This document shows positions 1 to 12,326 of a stretch of 64,000 nucleotides of DNA, piece by piece. The position numbers and the translations under genes are program-made. Source of the DNA: Lantana camara (taxonomy: Eukaryota > Streptophyta > Magnoliopsida > Lamiales > Verbenaceae); the NCBI GenBank assembly GCA_037501455.1, contig CM074863.1:15620001-15684000 (forward strand), given 5' to 3'. Under the pieces are notes generated by a model that was not told the origin of the DNA, made no database searches, and worked only from the letters and a program-made list of their open reading frames with translations. Position 1 is the stretch's first letter. Each line of letters opens with the position of its first letter.

Positions 1-2373
1 AATGAAGCCAAACGCTTTGACTGATTCATCAAATCGAATGTTCCAATTCCTAGAAGCCTGTTTCAATCCATAGATTGATCTTTGGAGTTTGCAAACCTTT
101 TGCTCACTCTCACTGAATGTGAAACCTATGGGTTGCTCCATATAAATATCTTTATCAATGTCACCATTGAGAAAAGCAGTTTTCACATCCATTTGCCATA
201 TCTCATAGTCATAATATGCAGCAATGACAAGCATGATCCGAATAGACTTTTGCATTGCAACTGGTGAAAAGGTTTCATCAATGTCCACGCCGGGTCTTTG
301 AGTGAATCCTTTTGCAACCAGTCTTGCTTTGATGGATTCCTTAGGATAACCTACAATGTAGCATAAGTTAGAACGGGATTCTAACTTATCTCCCACTGTC
401 CTCTTCACGTAAGCAGGACAACCCCAAAGTCTTAAGTAAGAATAACTAGGGATTTTACCATGCCACATTTCATAGGGCGTTTTAGGGACTGACTTGGAGG
501 GAACTAGATTCAAAATCTTTGTTGCACTTTCTAGGGCATAACCCCAGAAAGAAGGTGGTAAGTCAGTGAAACTCATCATGGAACGAACCATATCGAGTAG
601 AGTTCGACTCCTTCTCTCAGAAACTCCATTGAGTTGAGGAGTTCCCGGAGGTGTCCACTGAGAGATAATTCCATTATCTTTGAGATGATTAAGGAATTCA
701 TCACTAAGATACTCGCCTCCTCAATCAGATCAAAGTGCTTTGATCTTGTGACCAGTTTGGTTCTCAACCTCCTTTTGAAATTCTAGGAATTTCTCAAAAG
801 CTTCAGATTTATACTTCATTAAGTATACATAACCATACCGACTAAAGTCATCGGCAAAGGTTATGAAATACTGATGATTGTTTCTTGTGCTTACACTAAG
901 CGGCCCACAAACATCAGAATGGATCAAATCCAAGACCTTAGTGGCACGTTCCACAGTTCCTTTAAAAGGAACTTTGGACATCTTTCCTTTGAGACAGGAC
1001 TGGCAAGAAGTTAACTCTTCAGAAAATGATCCTAAAGTGTTTATCTTGTTAATTCTGTTCTTGGAAATGTGTCCTAATTTAGCGTGCCATAAGGGAACTG
1101 AAACTTTATCATCTCTCTTACGTTTAGTTTCTCGTTGTATATTCATAATATTGAAATTTTGAGTTAGATAAAGTCCATTACTTAGAGTACCTATGTGAAC
1201 GGAAGAGTTGTTCCGTTTGATAAAATATTTACCATTCTTAATATAAGTTTCATAACCTTCACAATCTAAAATTGGAACTGAAATTATATTACGAATAATG
1301 CTCGGTATATAAAGGACTTTATTTAAAACTAACTCAAAACTACCTAAATCTAATCTAATTGTGCCTAAAGCTCGAGCTTCAACATTTGAGCCATCGCCTA
1401 TCTTCAAGACACATTCTCCTTCTCTGAGTTGTTGGACTTCATTTAGCATCTGTACATCATTACAGATATGAGCTCCACAACCGGTATCAAGTACCCAAGA
1501 ACTAGAATTAATAGAAAGATTTACTTCAACGAGAAACATACTTTTTTTTAGAGTAGCCTTGTACTCTGGACAGTTTCTCCTCCGATGTCCCGCTTTGCCA
1601 CAATGGAAGCAGGCATCCTCTTTCTGATGACGATTCTTCTTTTGGGCCTTCCCCTTCGAAATGCCACTAGTGGGCCTAAGGGGTTTCTTCTTCTTCTTTT
1701 GGGCTTTCTTGCCCTTACCTTTAGAAGGCCCAGAAGAGGAAGATGGAGCATTCACCATCAGAACCTTATTGTCTTTCTTCATCGTGCTTTCAGCAGTCAC
1801 AAGCTGACTAATCAGCTCAGCTACAGTAGCACCAGCATGATTCATATTGAGGTTAAGGACAAATGGGTTGAATGATAGTGGGAGCGAGGCTAGCAACAAG
1901 TCCACTGAAAGCTCATCTTTCGGTGGCATGTCCGTGGAAGCAAGTTTCTCAGTAAGGGAGAGAAACTTGAGTCCATATTCATGGACACTTGAACCTTTCC
2001 TCATTCTCGAGTGGAATAATTCCTTTGAAGTGTTATACCTTGTAACACGTTCATGAGGGCGGTAATGTTGCTCTAAGTGGTCGTAAATCTCCCAAGCAAA
2101 TTCCATGGCCTCATGTTACCTTTGCAAGTCCGGAGACATGTTAGCCAACATAAGGCAACGGGTTTGGAGATTATCGTCCTTCCACTTCTGGATCGCATCC
2201 CGCTCGGCCCGAGTGGGAGCTTCCCCTTCGGGACTAGGCTCCCCTTCGAAGAGAACATAAGTTCTCTTCTCATAGTCTAAAATGATTTTCAGATTGCTCA
2301 GCCAATCAGAATAGTTAGGACCAGTCAACTTGTTTGACTCGAGGATCGATACAAGAGGGTTTTTAGTTGTCAT
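1..2373 (-). pseudogene. Copia-1 gag-protease-integrase-RT polyprotein, broken
   Basis: One reading frame starts with the ATG at 2373 and runs leftwards with interruptions. Visible in order are a gag segment (LTGPNYSDW), a CCHC zinc knuckle (CFHCGKAGHRRRNC), the protease motif VLDTGCGAHIC, the integrase zinc region (WHAKLGH and CQSCLKGK), an integrase core start (DVCGPL), integrase text ending near 340, and reverse transcriptase text (KARLVAKGF, then YGLKQASRNW near base 50). In-frame stops lie at 2116-2118 (TAA), 730-732 (TGA) and 721-723 (TGA). The two TGA codons sit where Copia integrases usually have arginine, which fits CGA to TGA decay. Integrase C-terminal text joins directly to reverse transcriptase text near 330-345, so the linker and the RT N-terminus are deleted in frame. 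Confidence 0.85.
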
Positions 2374-2579
2374 TTCAAAACACGTAGAGAATCACATAAT
2401 CTACGACCTAAATGGTAAAACAGAGAACTAGTGAGCATGCTGAATTATAACGATATACAAAAGATAAGGTCTTTAATCTAATGTAGCTCCCACTGTTTTT
2501 CAAAGATCTATAATTCCCAAAGATCTAAGAGGAACACGTTTCCCAATGGGTACTAAGATCCTAAGCATTTCACCTCGAA

Positions 2580-2901
2580 CCCACGACTCACGGACATTCT
2601 AAGTAAAACCCTGGGTAGGTACAACTTACCAATCCTAACACCTTTAGAACTCTTAGTAATTGTTTTTGCATCACCTATCTTTCAATATGGACCCACGACT
2701 CGTGCGACATTCATATTTACTTAGGCGTTAAGCTAGACTCATCAATCATAAGATCATGATCAAAACTTAGTTCGAACGACCCACAACTCGCGGACATTGC
2801 CCTTGCCAAAATTGATCACGAAATATTGATCATTTAAAATGATCAATTAGGTAACTAAGAACTAATAAGCTCCACTAGCTATCCCACGACTCGCGGACAA
2901 T
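2580..2901. repeat. Four imperfect repeats in the Copia-1 leader
   Basis: A motif close to CCCACGACTCGCGGACA occurs near 2580, 2691, 2779 and 2882, about 90 to 110 bp apart, with unrelated A+T-rich sequence between. It looks like a degenerate tandem array in the untranslated leader between the primer binding site and gag. No function can be read from it. Confidence 0.6.
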
Positions 2902-2985
2902 AACTAGCTTCACTTACTAAACTTAAATCCTATTGATGGAATGCTAGGAATTTAATTCAAAATTTTCATCTCGAATTAAACACAT

Positions 2986-3814
2986 TGATGGGTCTGAATA
3001 TGGGGTGCAGGGTCCAATCACTTTACAATTTGTATAGGTGAGAAAACCAGTTGATGATCGTCGGAAAAGGTGGGGGATTCGACCTGCTAGGACAAACACC
3101 AAAGCAAAGTTAGAAGGCCAAGCTGGAAGAACTGGGGGCGATTCCCAGTTTGGCTCTCCGACGCTCAAATCAGATGATGATCTGAAAGAGAAATTAAAGA
3201 AGTTGTAAAAGTGCAGTAATGGAAGTTGCTCACTGGGAAGGAGATGAAGACTCCTATTTATAGTTGAGGGTCAGGGACCCTTTGGTCATTTGCACAGTGT
3301 GGTCCTGGCCGAATGTTGCCCTAACACGTGGCGTTACAAGAGAAACCTAGGAGGAATCTTCTGCAAAAGCTGGTGAAAGTGAGTGCTGGCAGCCGTAGTA
3401 GGTGGGCGGGCAGGTACGGAGTGTCAGAGAGCCGTTTTAGGGGGTTGGTAACGAGGGCTGGAGAGCACGCTCGTATCAACCAAGGGCCTTGAGGGCCAAA
3501 AGATCCGCTAAGGGATGGAGGCCAAGGCTCATGCGATGAGGGGGAGTGGGAGCTTCCCTGAGGGAGTGTAACGCTCGAAGAGGGCTTCCTTGACTGATTG
3601 GAGCTTTAGCCATGTAATATGAATTGCGCTCGTTAGATAGCGGCAATGTTGATCACGTGTGCACGTAGCAGAGGTGGCACGTGTCCTTGAAGAATACTGA
3701 CGCTTGAAGGGTTTGAACGCTTGTGTATAATTACCTTAATCACAAGAGGACAGGTGTCGTTATCTTGACTTGCCACGTTTCCAAATGTGGGACGAGCGTA
3801 TTTTGACCCCATCA
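2986..3814 (-). mobile_element. Solo LTR of the Gypsy-A family nested in Copia-1
   Basis: Both ends are those of the Gypsy-A LTR at 55488-56331: TGATGGGGTCAAAA on the minus strand at 3814 and CCCATCA at 2986. Inner landmarks also match, including the TATA box (minus strand, 3255-3262), the stretch about ACCAAAGGGTCC, and text equivalent to GAGCGTCGGAGAGCC. The copy is clearly more diverged than the full element. Flanking bases CACAT (2981-2985) and CACCT (3815-3819) look like a 5-bp target duplication with one change. A lone LTR with a target duplication is the usual product of recombination between the two LTRs of a full element. Confidence 0.85.
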
Positions 3815-4867
3815 CACCTATTGTTTGAAATTAGCTTAATATTTAACGGGAATTGTCGAATCAACCGGAGAGTTGTCCGGTTTGACCTCACCAACATATA
3901 TGTTATCCAATTTTAATTAGTCTTGATTAATGCAAGTACAACTTAAATGCATTTCACACAAGCACTTAGCAGATAACATGTCCTAGCGTGATACTAACAT
4001 GTGATGATCATGGGTTCTACCTATCTTATAGGTGATATGTGGGAGCCACTCCACAATCACAAGTTCTAACATATATGCCACATAAACAGTTTAAATCACA
4101 TAAGGGAAAACAGTAACAAAATACGAGTCCTATCTCTATTACATCTTCAATTGAGATTCCCCTCCCTAACATTTTGAGGGGTCTTCACTTATGGCCTCCT
4201 TGTTACTTGAATGTGGTTCATCTTACTCCATGAGTGCATTGTCTCCAAAATGAAAATAAAAACCTCATCACCTATTCTACTCTCAAAAAAAATAAAAAAG
4301 TACTGAAAAGTAATAAGGCTCAATCTTCATATTAGCCTTAGACAAATACACGGGGCATACCCCGGTCTCAAAACAGTAGTATGGAAAGCCACATAATAAA
4401 TCACATAACAGTACGCACATAAGTGAGGCTCCAACCTCAATTGAAAAACGCAACTATAGGGCTCCAACCCCAATATAAACCATCCATGTGCATAAATTAA
4501 AACCATACGTAAGTCTAAACCCATGATCACCTAACATGCTTCTTGCGAGAATTTAAACTTAGTCAATAAATTAAAATTCCCGTTTCAAGTCCTAATGAAT
4601 TGGAACACGACTTGATGCGAGTCTTATTTATAAAAGTTTTCAATAAATCCCAAATTACTAAAACAAATAAAATTCCAATTAATTCCTGAAAATTAACAAT
4701 TTTATTAAAGGTGTAATTTCCCAAATTATAAACCGTTTCTATTTCTCAAAAAAAAATCCCAATTTTAACTCTTATTCAAAATAAATTATTTTAATTAAAA
4801 ACAAGTTTTAATAAAATAAATAAAATTGGGACTGGATTGTACGAGATACGAAAATGGATTACGAGGA

Positions 4868-5130
4868 AAAAACGGGGCCCGTATGCGAAGAGGGCTGCAC
4901 GCATCGCAGGCGCGCGAGTGCGCACGCCGCGCGCTGCTGCGAGCCGCCCTCTCGGCCTTCTTGCGGGCGATCTGGGCGAGAGTCTCTGCAGCGTGTGCCG
5001 AGACGGGCGGGCACGCATAGGCGCGTCCAGAAGGCTCCCGCGCGGTGGTGCGGGAGGTGCTGGGGGGGAGGCCCTTGAGCGCCTAGCGGCGGGCGGTGGC
5101 GCACGACGCCTTCGTGTGCGGGGTTTTCCG
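4868..5130. other. GC-rich block in the Copia-1 leader
   Basis: About 260 bp of very G+C-rich sequence (many GCGC and CGCG runs) sits within otherwise A+T-rich leader DNA just downstream of the primer binding site. Long open frames occur on both strands, but their composition (Arg, Ala, Gly) is what GC-rich noise produces. I see no domain. It may be part of the element's packaging or leader region, or captured host DNA. Confidence 0.5.
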
Positions 5131-5397
5131 TGTTCGTAATCCAGGATTTTCGTTTCGTGTTTTCGTTCAAAAGAAAAACCAATCCCAGAAATCCAAAAAC
5201 AGTTTATACAGTTTCAAATGTAAAACAGTTTTCAAAAACAAATTTTTACAAAACAGTTTTCAGAAACTTTCAGGAAAAATACAGTTTCGTAATTCAGGCT
5301 TTCTAAAACAGTTACAAATACTCAATCGCATCAAGCCTTGGAATTTCTACCAAATTCAGAATAATTGAGACGAATCAGAAACACGATTAACGAGGTG

Positions 5398-5410
5398 GCT
5401 CTGATACCAC
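5398..5410 (-). other. Primer binding site of Copia-1 (initiator tRNA-Met)
   Basis: The minus strand reads TGGTATCAGAGCC three bases inside the LTR. This is the complement of the plant initiator tRNA-Met 3' end, used to prime minus-strand DNA synthesis in many LTR elements. Confidence 0.9.
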
Positions 5411-5413
5411 TTG

Positions 5414-7391
5414 TTGGAAAAACGGAATCAGAAAGCAGCGGAAATTTAAAAATTTTCCAACAAAAGGATCGAAACTCGCAATCATGAATCCAAATTCGTA
5501 AGGAAAAGAAACTTACTTTTCAATAATCTTTCTTGAAGCGTTTCAAGCCACCCAAGAACACTCTTCTCGCGGCTTGATCCCCTCTCCTTGGTAAAGCTCG
5601 AATCTTTAAAAACTTCTAACTTGAAGCTCTCTAGAGATAGTCCACCAACTTGACTACAATCTAACTAGTAAGGATGCTAGTTCTCTAGTTAGTGTTTAGG
5701 CTTAACCTAGGGTTTATTTGATCTTGGAGAAAGGAAGGTGTTCAACACATGAACCAAAAGAAATTATCAATCACTCTCTAAGGGGAGCTCGAGCTCCCCT
5801 ATATATAATATAGAGAGGGGCGACCGAACCTAGTCCTAATGGACTAAGGATTTGGTCCCTCTCTCTCTTATTACATGATCATCAAGTAATTCCAAACCTT
5901 GACTTTGAATTCTAATTCAAATCAACTTTTAAGAGAGCTAAAATATCATCAAGTAATTCCAAACCTTGACTTTGAATTCTAATTCAAATCAACTTTTAAG
6001 AGAGCTAAAATATCCAAACTCCTTTTGGATAATATTATACTTTATTTATTAATAAATAAATAACTTATTTATCGAATTAATTAATTCATAATTAATTAAA
6101 TAGATTAATTTCTCCAAAATAAGACTTTCATTTTAATTCAAAATTAAACCAAAGTCTATTAAATAATTAACACATTAATTATTTAATACATAAATAAATA
6201 TACATTCACGGTGCACATGTGTCCATATATAACACGTATCACGTACGTGACCCACACGTGTGGAACCCTTTTGGCTCGATTAACCTGTTTAATCATTTCA
6301 AAGCCTCAACTCATGTAACTAAGTTTTGTGTGTGACCCTCTAGGTTCTCAATTCAATTAGCAGTGACCCAAATTAATTAGTCAGTCCACAGCTTAAACGA
6401 CCATAGTCTAGCCACAGGTGTTTAACCCCTAGCTGAATTGGAATGTCTCGATTCGACAGAACCTTTAAGTCATTGATTCATGTGAGATACAATCCTCCTA
6501 CTTACTATCTCTCAACCAAGATCTAGGGTAAGGGAATAATAAGAACCCTAATAATCTGGTCTTAAAGCTAAGTGCATTTCATATCCATTTGATTTCAATC
6601 AAAGAAACCCTTTTCTTGATGTCTTGATCTACTGCCTTGGCCAAGGACTCCATATGGCATATGAATGTCTTACACAATAAGAGATCACCTTGCAAATGCA
6701 AGTGTAGGTCCTTTCTTGATTCTCATTCACTTTCATGAGCCACTTGTGCAGCCCCAGCGTAAGCCTTGAATCAGTTGTCTAGGGCGACACCCTTTAAAGC
6801 TTATACCTAAAACTACAGAGTTAACTCACAAAGTGACATGGAACCTCAAGTCTAAGGATCAATTAATCACATCAATGACTCGTGAGATATTTCCTAATCT
6901 GGAAGTTTCCATTTCCTGAAATAGAAACTTCCTTTCCCATTTAGGAATCTTCTCACACGGGGCACCTCAGTGAACTTACTTATGGAATTAAGCACCCTCA
7001 TGTATCACGCACGTATCAACTATACACTTTGCACCTCAATGAAACAAGGTGGTTCTTCTTAAGGGCGTGATCCCACAAGCAACCCTTACAGGAGTCAGGT
7101 TGACACTCCCACTGTCTGTAGGACTCATCAGCTTGGAGTATTTTACTAATCATGACTTATGTGATATAGGGCTCGTTTCATGAACCATTTCACCTAAATG
7201 GTAGAGTCCTAAAGTCATCAGGATTAGGGGAGTTCTCATACATGCACAACTAAAGTAAACGCATACCAAACAAGAGCATATAAAGAAGTGTTGCCTCAAT
7301 TCGTTATTTTATTCAAAGATTGTCTGTGATTACAATAAGGAAAAGTACAAAGCGGATATACAATCGGCTTTCTAGGGCATTATTCCTAACA
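5414..7391 (-). repeat. 5' LTR of Copia-1, about 1.98 kb
   Basis: On the element's own strand the LTR starts TGTTAGGAATAATGCCC and ends with CAACA, next to the primer binding site. The TG...CA ends are perfect. This is long for a Copia LTR. It contains a 67-bp tandem duplication (5881-6014). The partner LTR is not in the window, so the outer boundary at 7391 rests on the terminal motif alone. Confidence 0.8.
5881..6014. repeat. 67-bp direct duplication inside the Copia-1 LTR
   Basis: The sequence starting ATCAAGTAATTCCAAACC at 5881 is repeated from 5948 with a period of 67 bp and essentially no differences. This is a recent local duplication in the LTR. Confidence 0.9.
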
Positions 7392-8220
7392 GGTTGACCA
7401 TTAGCGCCTGGGTCGATAGTCCGCTGGGTCGCACCTTTCTGGGTCGGAAGGGAACTCCTAGTCGCGGGATCTTAACGCCTGGCCTATTGTGACTTCCCAA
7501 GTGCTGGGTCGAAAGGAGGCATGCCTGGGTCGGAGGTTAGGGATGGCGTGGCCCAAACTGCCTTGTGGAGATGGCACCTGGCACCTTAGTCATACATCCC
7601 GATTCTCCCCTTGTCAATACTATATTTTATAATTTGGATACTCTATTTTATAATTTGGAAACTTTATAATACTCTATTTTATAATTTTTATCCCACCATA
7701 CACCTATACAAAAAACATATATAATATTAATTTTTACATGTAAAGTACGAAAACTATATTTTGAAATATTAACATACAAAATAATAGTATAAAATTATTT
7801 ATATGAACTATAAAAATGTTTGTGTGGCAGGGAAGAGCGATGTGTTATATCATTTCATATTTTTTCAAGGATATTTTGATAATTTTTTCAAAAATGGTGA
7901 GTGAAAGTAAATTACAAATTTAAATTGGGGAGTTAGTATTGATAATTTTTTCATGGGGGAGTAATGTCAATTTTGCCTTATGCCTTGGGGAGTTTTATCA
8001 TATTCCCCCTTATGATAATAAGTATTTAATTAGTCTTTTTTAAAAATTTTTTTTTACCGATTATACAATAGACACTCGTTATAATGATTTAACCGAACCA
8101 ATTTCAATCTAAAGCTACACGTAGAAATCACGATCCAGGGAATATTTTGGTTAGAGTTTGTCATGCAGCACCACGGTAGCTGAAAACTACTCGGGATATT
8201 GAAATATATTTAGTAAATTT
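7392..8220. other. Intergenic DNA between the two Copia elements
   Basis: No gene is seen. The first 150 bp contain five copies of CTGGGTCG (between 7408 and 7532). Further on, ATTTTATAATTT recurs three times near 7620-7690. The rest is A+T-rich and unremarkable. Confidence 0.6.
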
Positions 8221-8444
8221 TGAAGAGATTAATTAAACTGGGTCTCTTTCATAGAGAGAAGGAGGAGTAGTGAGAGAAAATATCAGTATATTCATAAAAT
8301 AAATTTTTGTAAAAATGTATAGGGAAAAGAATACAGAAGCAAAACTAATAAAAAGACTACACTGTACAACGGTCACAAGGAGGTGCACCGCTTATACAAA
8401 AAAAACTTTAAAAGAAAGTCAAAAACATTATACAAAGTTCAACA
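8221..8444 (-). repeat. 3' LTR of Copia-2
   Basis: This is the left copy of the 224-bp LTR, reading TGAAGAGATTAATTAAACTG on the plus strand and ending TTCAACA. It matches 13006-13228 almost perfectly. Confidence 0.95.
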
Positions 8445-8451
8445 GCCGCCC

Positions 8452-10386
8452 TCAAGTTGGATCTGCCTTAAAGAGGAAGCCCAACTTGCCCAACATTCTC
8501 CTAAAAACAGGACCACTAACAGCTTTGGTAAAGACATCTGCTAACTGCGCTGTAGAAGGTACAAACTTGAGAGAAATAAACCCATTCTTATATTGATTCC
8601 GAACAATATGACAGTCGATCTCCAAGTGCTTGGTTCGTTCATGAAAGACAGGATTCTCTGTTATATGCAAGGCTGCCTTGTTGTCACACCACAAAGTTAT
8701 GAGAAGATTAACTGGAATGCTAAGATCCTTCAGCAAATAACTGATCCATTGTAGCTCACATACTGTAGCTCCCAAGCTCCTATATTCAGCCTCACAAGAG
8801 GACTTGCTAACGGTCTGCTGCTTCTTGGTCTTCCAAGATATTAAAGACCCACTTAGAAAGATACAATGCCCTGTTAGAGATTTACGTGTCAATGTGCAAG
8901 TAGCCCAGTCAGCATCGCTATATGCTGTAAGGGCTAAAGAGTTGTCAGAAGGAAAAAATAGACTAGCAGTCCTATTTCCTGCAAGATATATTAGGACATG
9001 CGTGGCGGCCTCCCAGTGACATTGCAGAGAAAGATTAAGATAAAGTAAACGGCCCACAAGTCTTCTGTATCTGGCTTGGTCTTCAAAGACCTTGCTGTCC
9101 TGATTATCAAATTTATGTCCAATAGGCAAAGGTGTAGAAACTGTTTTACAATCATTAAAACCTGTGTCAATAAGCAAGTCATTTATATACTTTTTCTGAG
9201 TAATGATCATCCCATTATTGCACCTAGCAATTTCAAGACCTAGAAAGTACTTAGCTGTCCCTAAGTCCTTAATGGTGAAAGCATCATGCAAAAATTTCTT
9301 GACTTTACAGATTTCTTCTTCACTAGATCCTGAAATCAGAACATCATCAACGTAAACAAGAAGTATGAGAGAGTAAGTAGCAGTAGTAAAGGTGAATAAA
9401 CAGTGATCATGTGGTGATTGTGTGAAACCATAATCAAGTAACTTGTTTGTATATTCAAGATTCCACTGTCTTGAGGCTTGTTTAAGGCCATATAAGGATT
9501 TCTTGAGTTTACAAACTTGACCAGCTTTAGCCTTATTGTAACCCTCGGGAGGGAGCAAGTACACATCTTCATCGAGGCTTCCATGGAGGAAAGCGTTGTT
9601 GATGTCCAACTGATAAAGACCCCATTGTTTAGCAGTAACAACAGCCAAGAAAACCCTCACAGTTACTAACTTAGCAACAGGTGAAAAACTATCATAATAA
9701 TCAATGCCAAAGGTTTGGTTAAATCCCTTGGCAACCAACCTGGCTTTAAACCTTTCAACAGAACCATCCGAATTATATTTGGTCTTATAGACCCATTTTG
9801 ATCCAATGACCCTTTTTCCACAGGGCAGAGTGGTTAATTCCCAAGTGTTATTGATTTCTAGAGCCTCAAGCTCATTTTCCATGGCCTTTATCCATTCTGG
9901 ATATTTACAAGCCTGCTTGTAGGTCACAGGTTCTGCAACATTGGAAACATTATTCATAAAAGAAGTATAGCTAGGAGCATAAGGAAAATCTGAAACAATC
10001 ATGACATGCATAGACTTAGAATGATCAAATGGTATAGAATAGGTGATGTTGCAGATGTAATCTTGCATCCAAGTAGGAGGTCTTGTACTCCTCTGACTAT
10101 GTCTGATTTGTTGAGCAGGAGAATTATCAGAGAAATTACCATTTGTTTGGTCAGTGGATGTAAGATTAGAAGGTTGACCATTTATGGTATCCATAGAATT
10201 CTTATGCCCTTCTAGATTATCATGTAAAGTCTCTGTATTTTGTACATGAATCAAAGGTGTTTGGTTTAAAGGCATAGTAGGGTTTAAGGGGTTAGCTTGT
10301 TTGTAAGGGAAAATATTTTCAAAGAAGTGAACATCCCTTGAGACAATAATAGTCTGAGTATCCAAATTATAAAGTTTATAACCCAT
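8452..10386 (-). pseudogene. Copia-2 reverse transcriptase and RNase H
   Basis: The frame holds the linker after integrase, then reverse transcriptase with WVYKTKYNSDGSVERFKARL, QLDINNAFLHG, the catalytic YVDDVLISG, and a Copia RNase H with YSDADWA, SKSSCEAEYRS and a terminal HERTKHLEIDCH segment. It ends just inside the 3' LTR. About 644 codons are open. The first ATG here is internal to the polyprotein, so this is a polyprotein segment detached by a frameshift and not an independent gene. Confidence 0.88.
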
Positions 10387-12326
10387 TTTCCATTAATATA
10401 CCCCAACATAACGCATTTAGAAGCTCTTTCAGAAAACTTACCTCTGCTGGAGCCAAGATTAACAGCATAGCAAAGACATCCAAAAGTTCTAATATGAGCA
10501 TAAGAAGGATTGTTACGAAACAATATGTAGTAAGGTGTTTCCCACTGAAGCACTCTGCTTGGTAACCTGTTTAGTATATAAGTAGCATTTAAAATAGCAT
10601 CACCCCAAAAATGTATAGACAATCCAGATTGAAACATAAGGGCCCTGGCAATTTGCAGCAGATGCTTGTGCTTGATCTCCACAACTCCATTTTGTTGTGG
10701 AGTGTAAGCGCAGGTGGTTTGATGCACAATACCTTTCTCCAAGAAGAAAGAGGCACAATTTTGATTAACAAACTCACTCCCGTTGTCACTTCTTATAATT
10801 TTAACAACAGCATTATATTGAGTTCTCACATAAGCCAAAAAATTCTTAATAACAGAGAAAGTATGATCCTTGTAAGGGATAAGATAGGTCCATACACTCC
10901 TTGAATAATCATCAACAATAGTTAAGAAATAATGGCAACCAGAGTGTGTTTGTTTCTTATAAGGACCCCAGAGGTCAAGATGTAAAATATCAAAGGGTTT
11001 GTCAGCAGTTATGGAGCTAGCAGAGAAGGGCAGCCTGTGTTGTTTAGATTTTTGACATACATCACAAACATTATTAGAAGGAAAATCAAGGTAGGCAGGC
11101 AATTTAACATGTTGCATAGTAGAATCAGAAGTGTGGCCCAATCTTTGGTGCCACAACTGGTATTCATGTATTTCAGTAGCAAAACAACTAACATCCCTGT
11201 TACAAGTCTTATCAGGGATATCAAAACAATCCCTATTCAAGGGCTTACAACAAAAATCTAAGGTTTCAAAAATTTTAGAATTAACATCAGCAGATTTACA
11301 ATTCGCAAAATCAGTATCTAGAATGTAAAGCGAGTTATAAGCCTTTCCAAGTGCCAGGACCTGCTTAGTTCTCCGGTCCTGCAAGGTACAACAATTCTTA
11401 GAGAACACAAACTCACGGTCAGTTGCATCAGTGATTTTACTCACAGAGATTAAATTGAATTTAAAAGTGGGAAGATATAGAACATCCTTGAGAATCAATG
11501 TGTTAGACAATTTCACAGAACCAGTGAATTTAACATAATGGGATGTACCATCCGGCAAAAATATAGGAATAGGGTTCTTAGGAAAAACAAGATCAATAAA
11601 CAAGTCAAGTTTAGAGCAAATGTGACTAGTAGCACCTGTATCAATGATCCAGCAGTGTTTATCAAAAACATTTGAGCAAGTCAATGCATAATTTAAAAAC
11701 ATACCAGAGAAGTGAGATGAGAAGAATATCTGCTCAGGAGTTCCAGTAGCATTCTCCTTAAAGAACCTCTGTAATTCTTGCCTTACCAAGTCTGACATGT
11801 TGCCACTGTATTGATGTGAAGGTGCAGCAATACCAGGAGGTGGCTCCAGAGGAGAATCAGCTATGGCATTTGCCATATTTCTGTATGGCCTTTTATCACC
11901 ATTATTTGCATTGGCTTTCCCCCCCTTTCGAGCTTTATACCAATCAGGCTCACCAATGATTTTGAAGCAGGTGCTTGTGTTATGTGTGGTACGCTTACAA
12001 ATATCACACCACCTATCCCCTTTATCTTTCTTCCAAACAACACCTCTACCCGTATTAACAGGCTTACCAAAGTTGGAATTTCTGGCAAGCATAGCAGACC
12101 CTTCTCCAACATCACTAAAAGCTACATGAGCATTCTTTTGTGCTTCAACTCGTGAAATGATCGAATAGGCTTTATTGACAGTAGGCAGCGGTTCCATTAC
12201 AAGAATTTGGTTTCTAACAGCATTATACGTGTCATTAAGCCCCATTAAGAATTGTATAAGCATGTCTGAAGACTTTGACTCATTAATGTACTTGAAAACA
12301 TCACAAGTATTTCCAGAGGCACACAT
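10284..12326 (-). pseudogene. Copia-2 gag C-terminus, protease and integrase
   Basis: This frame continues gag after the first frameshift. It carries a CCHC zinc knuckle (CDICKRTTHNTSTC, near residue 106), the aspartic protease motif IIDTGATSHIC, the integrase HHCC region (LWHQRLGH and CDVCQKSK) and the catalytic core with HLDLWGPY, RSDNGSEF and an NGVVE segment. In the last motif the residue after VVE is isoleucine where Copia integrases normally have arginine. Coding sense leaves the frame near 10390, again by a one-base change in an A run, and passes to the reverse transcriptase frame. Confidence 0.88.

Larger units (their letters stand above)
1..7391 (-). mobile_element. Ty1/Copia LTR retrotransposon (Copia-1), 3' part outside window
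   Basis: The element reads leftwards: 5' LTR (5414-7391), primer binding site, a leader of about 3 kb, then gag, protease, integrase and the start of reverse transcriptase, leaving the window at base 1. The domain order (integrase before reverse transcriptase) is that of Copia. The leader is enlarged by a nested solo Gypsy LTR at 2986-3814. Several nonsense codons and an internal pol deletion show that it is inactive. The 3' LTR and the target duplication lie outside, so neither insertion age nor exact family can be judged. The integrase text resembles TNT1/Tork-like elements, but I hold that lineage loosely. Confidence 0.9.

Noticed and set aside
4791..5182. Several overlapping frames in the GC-rich block
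   Set aside because: Arg/Ala/Gly-rich frames on both strands are expected from G+C-rich noise, and no family is recognisable.
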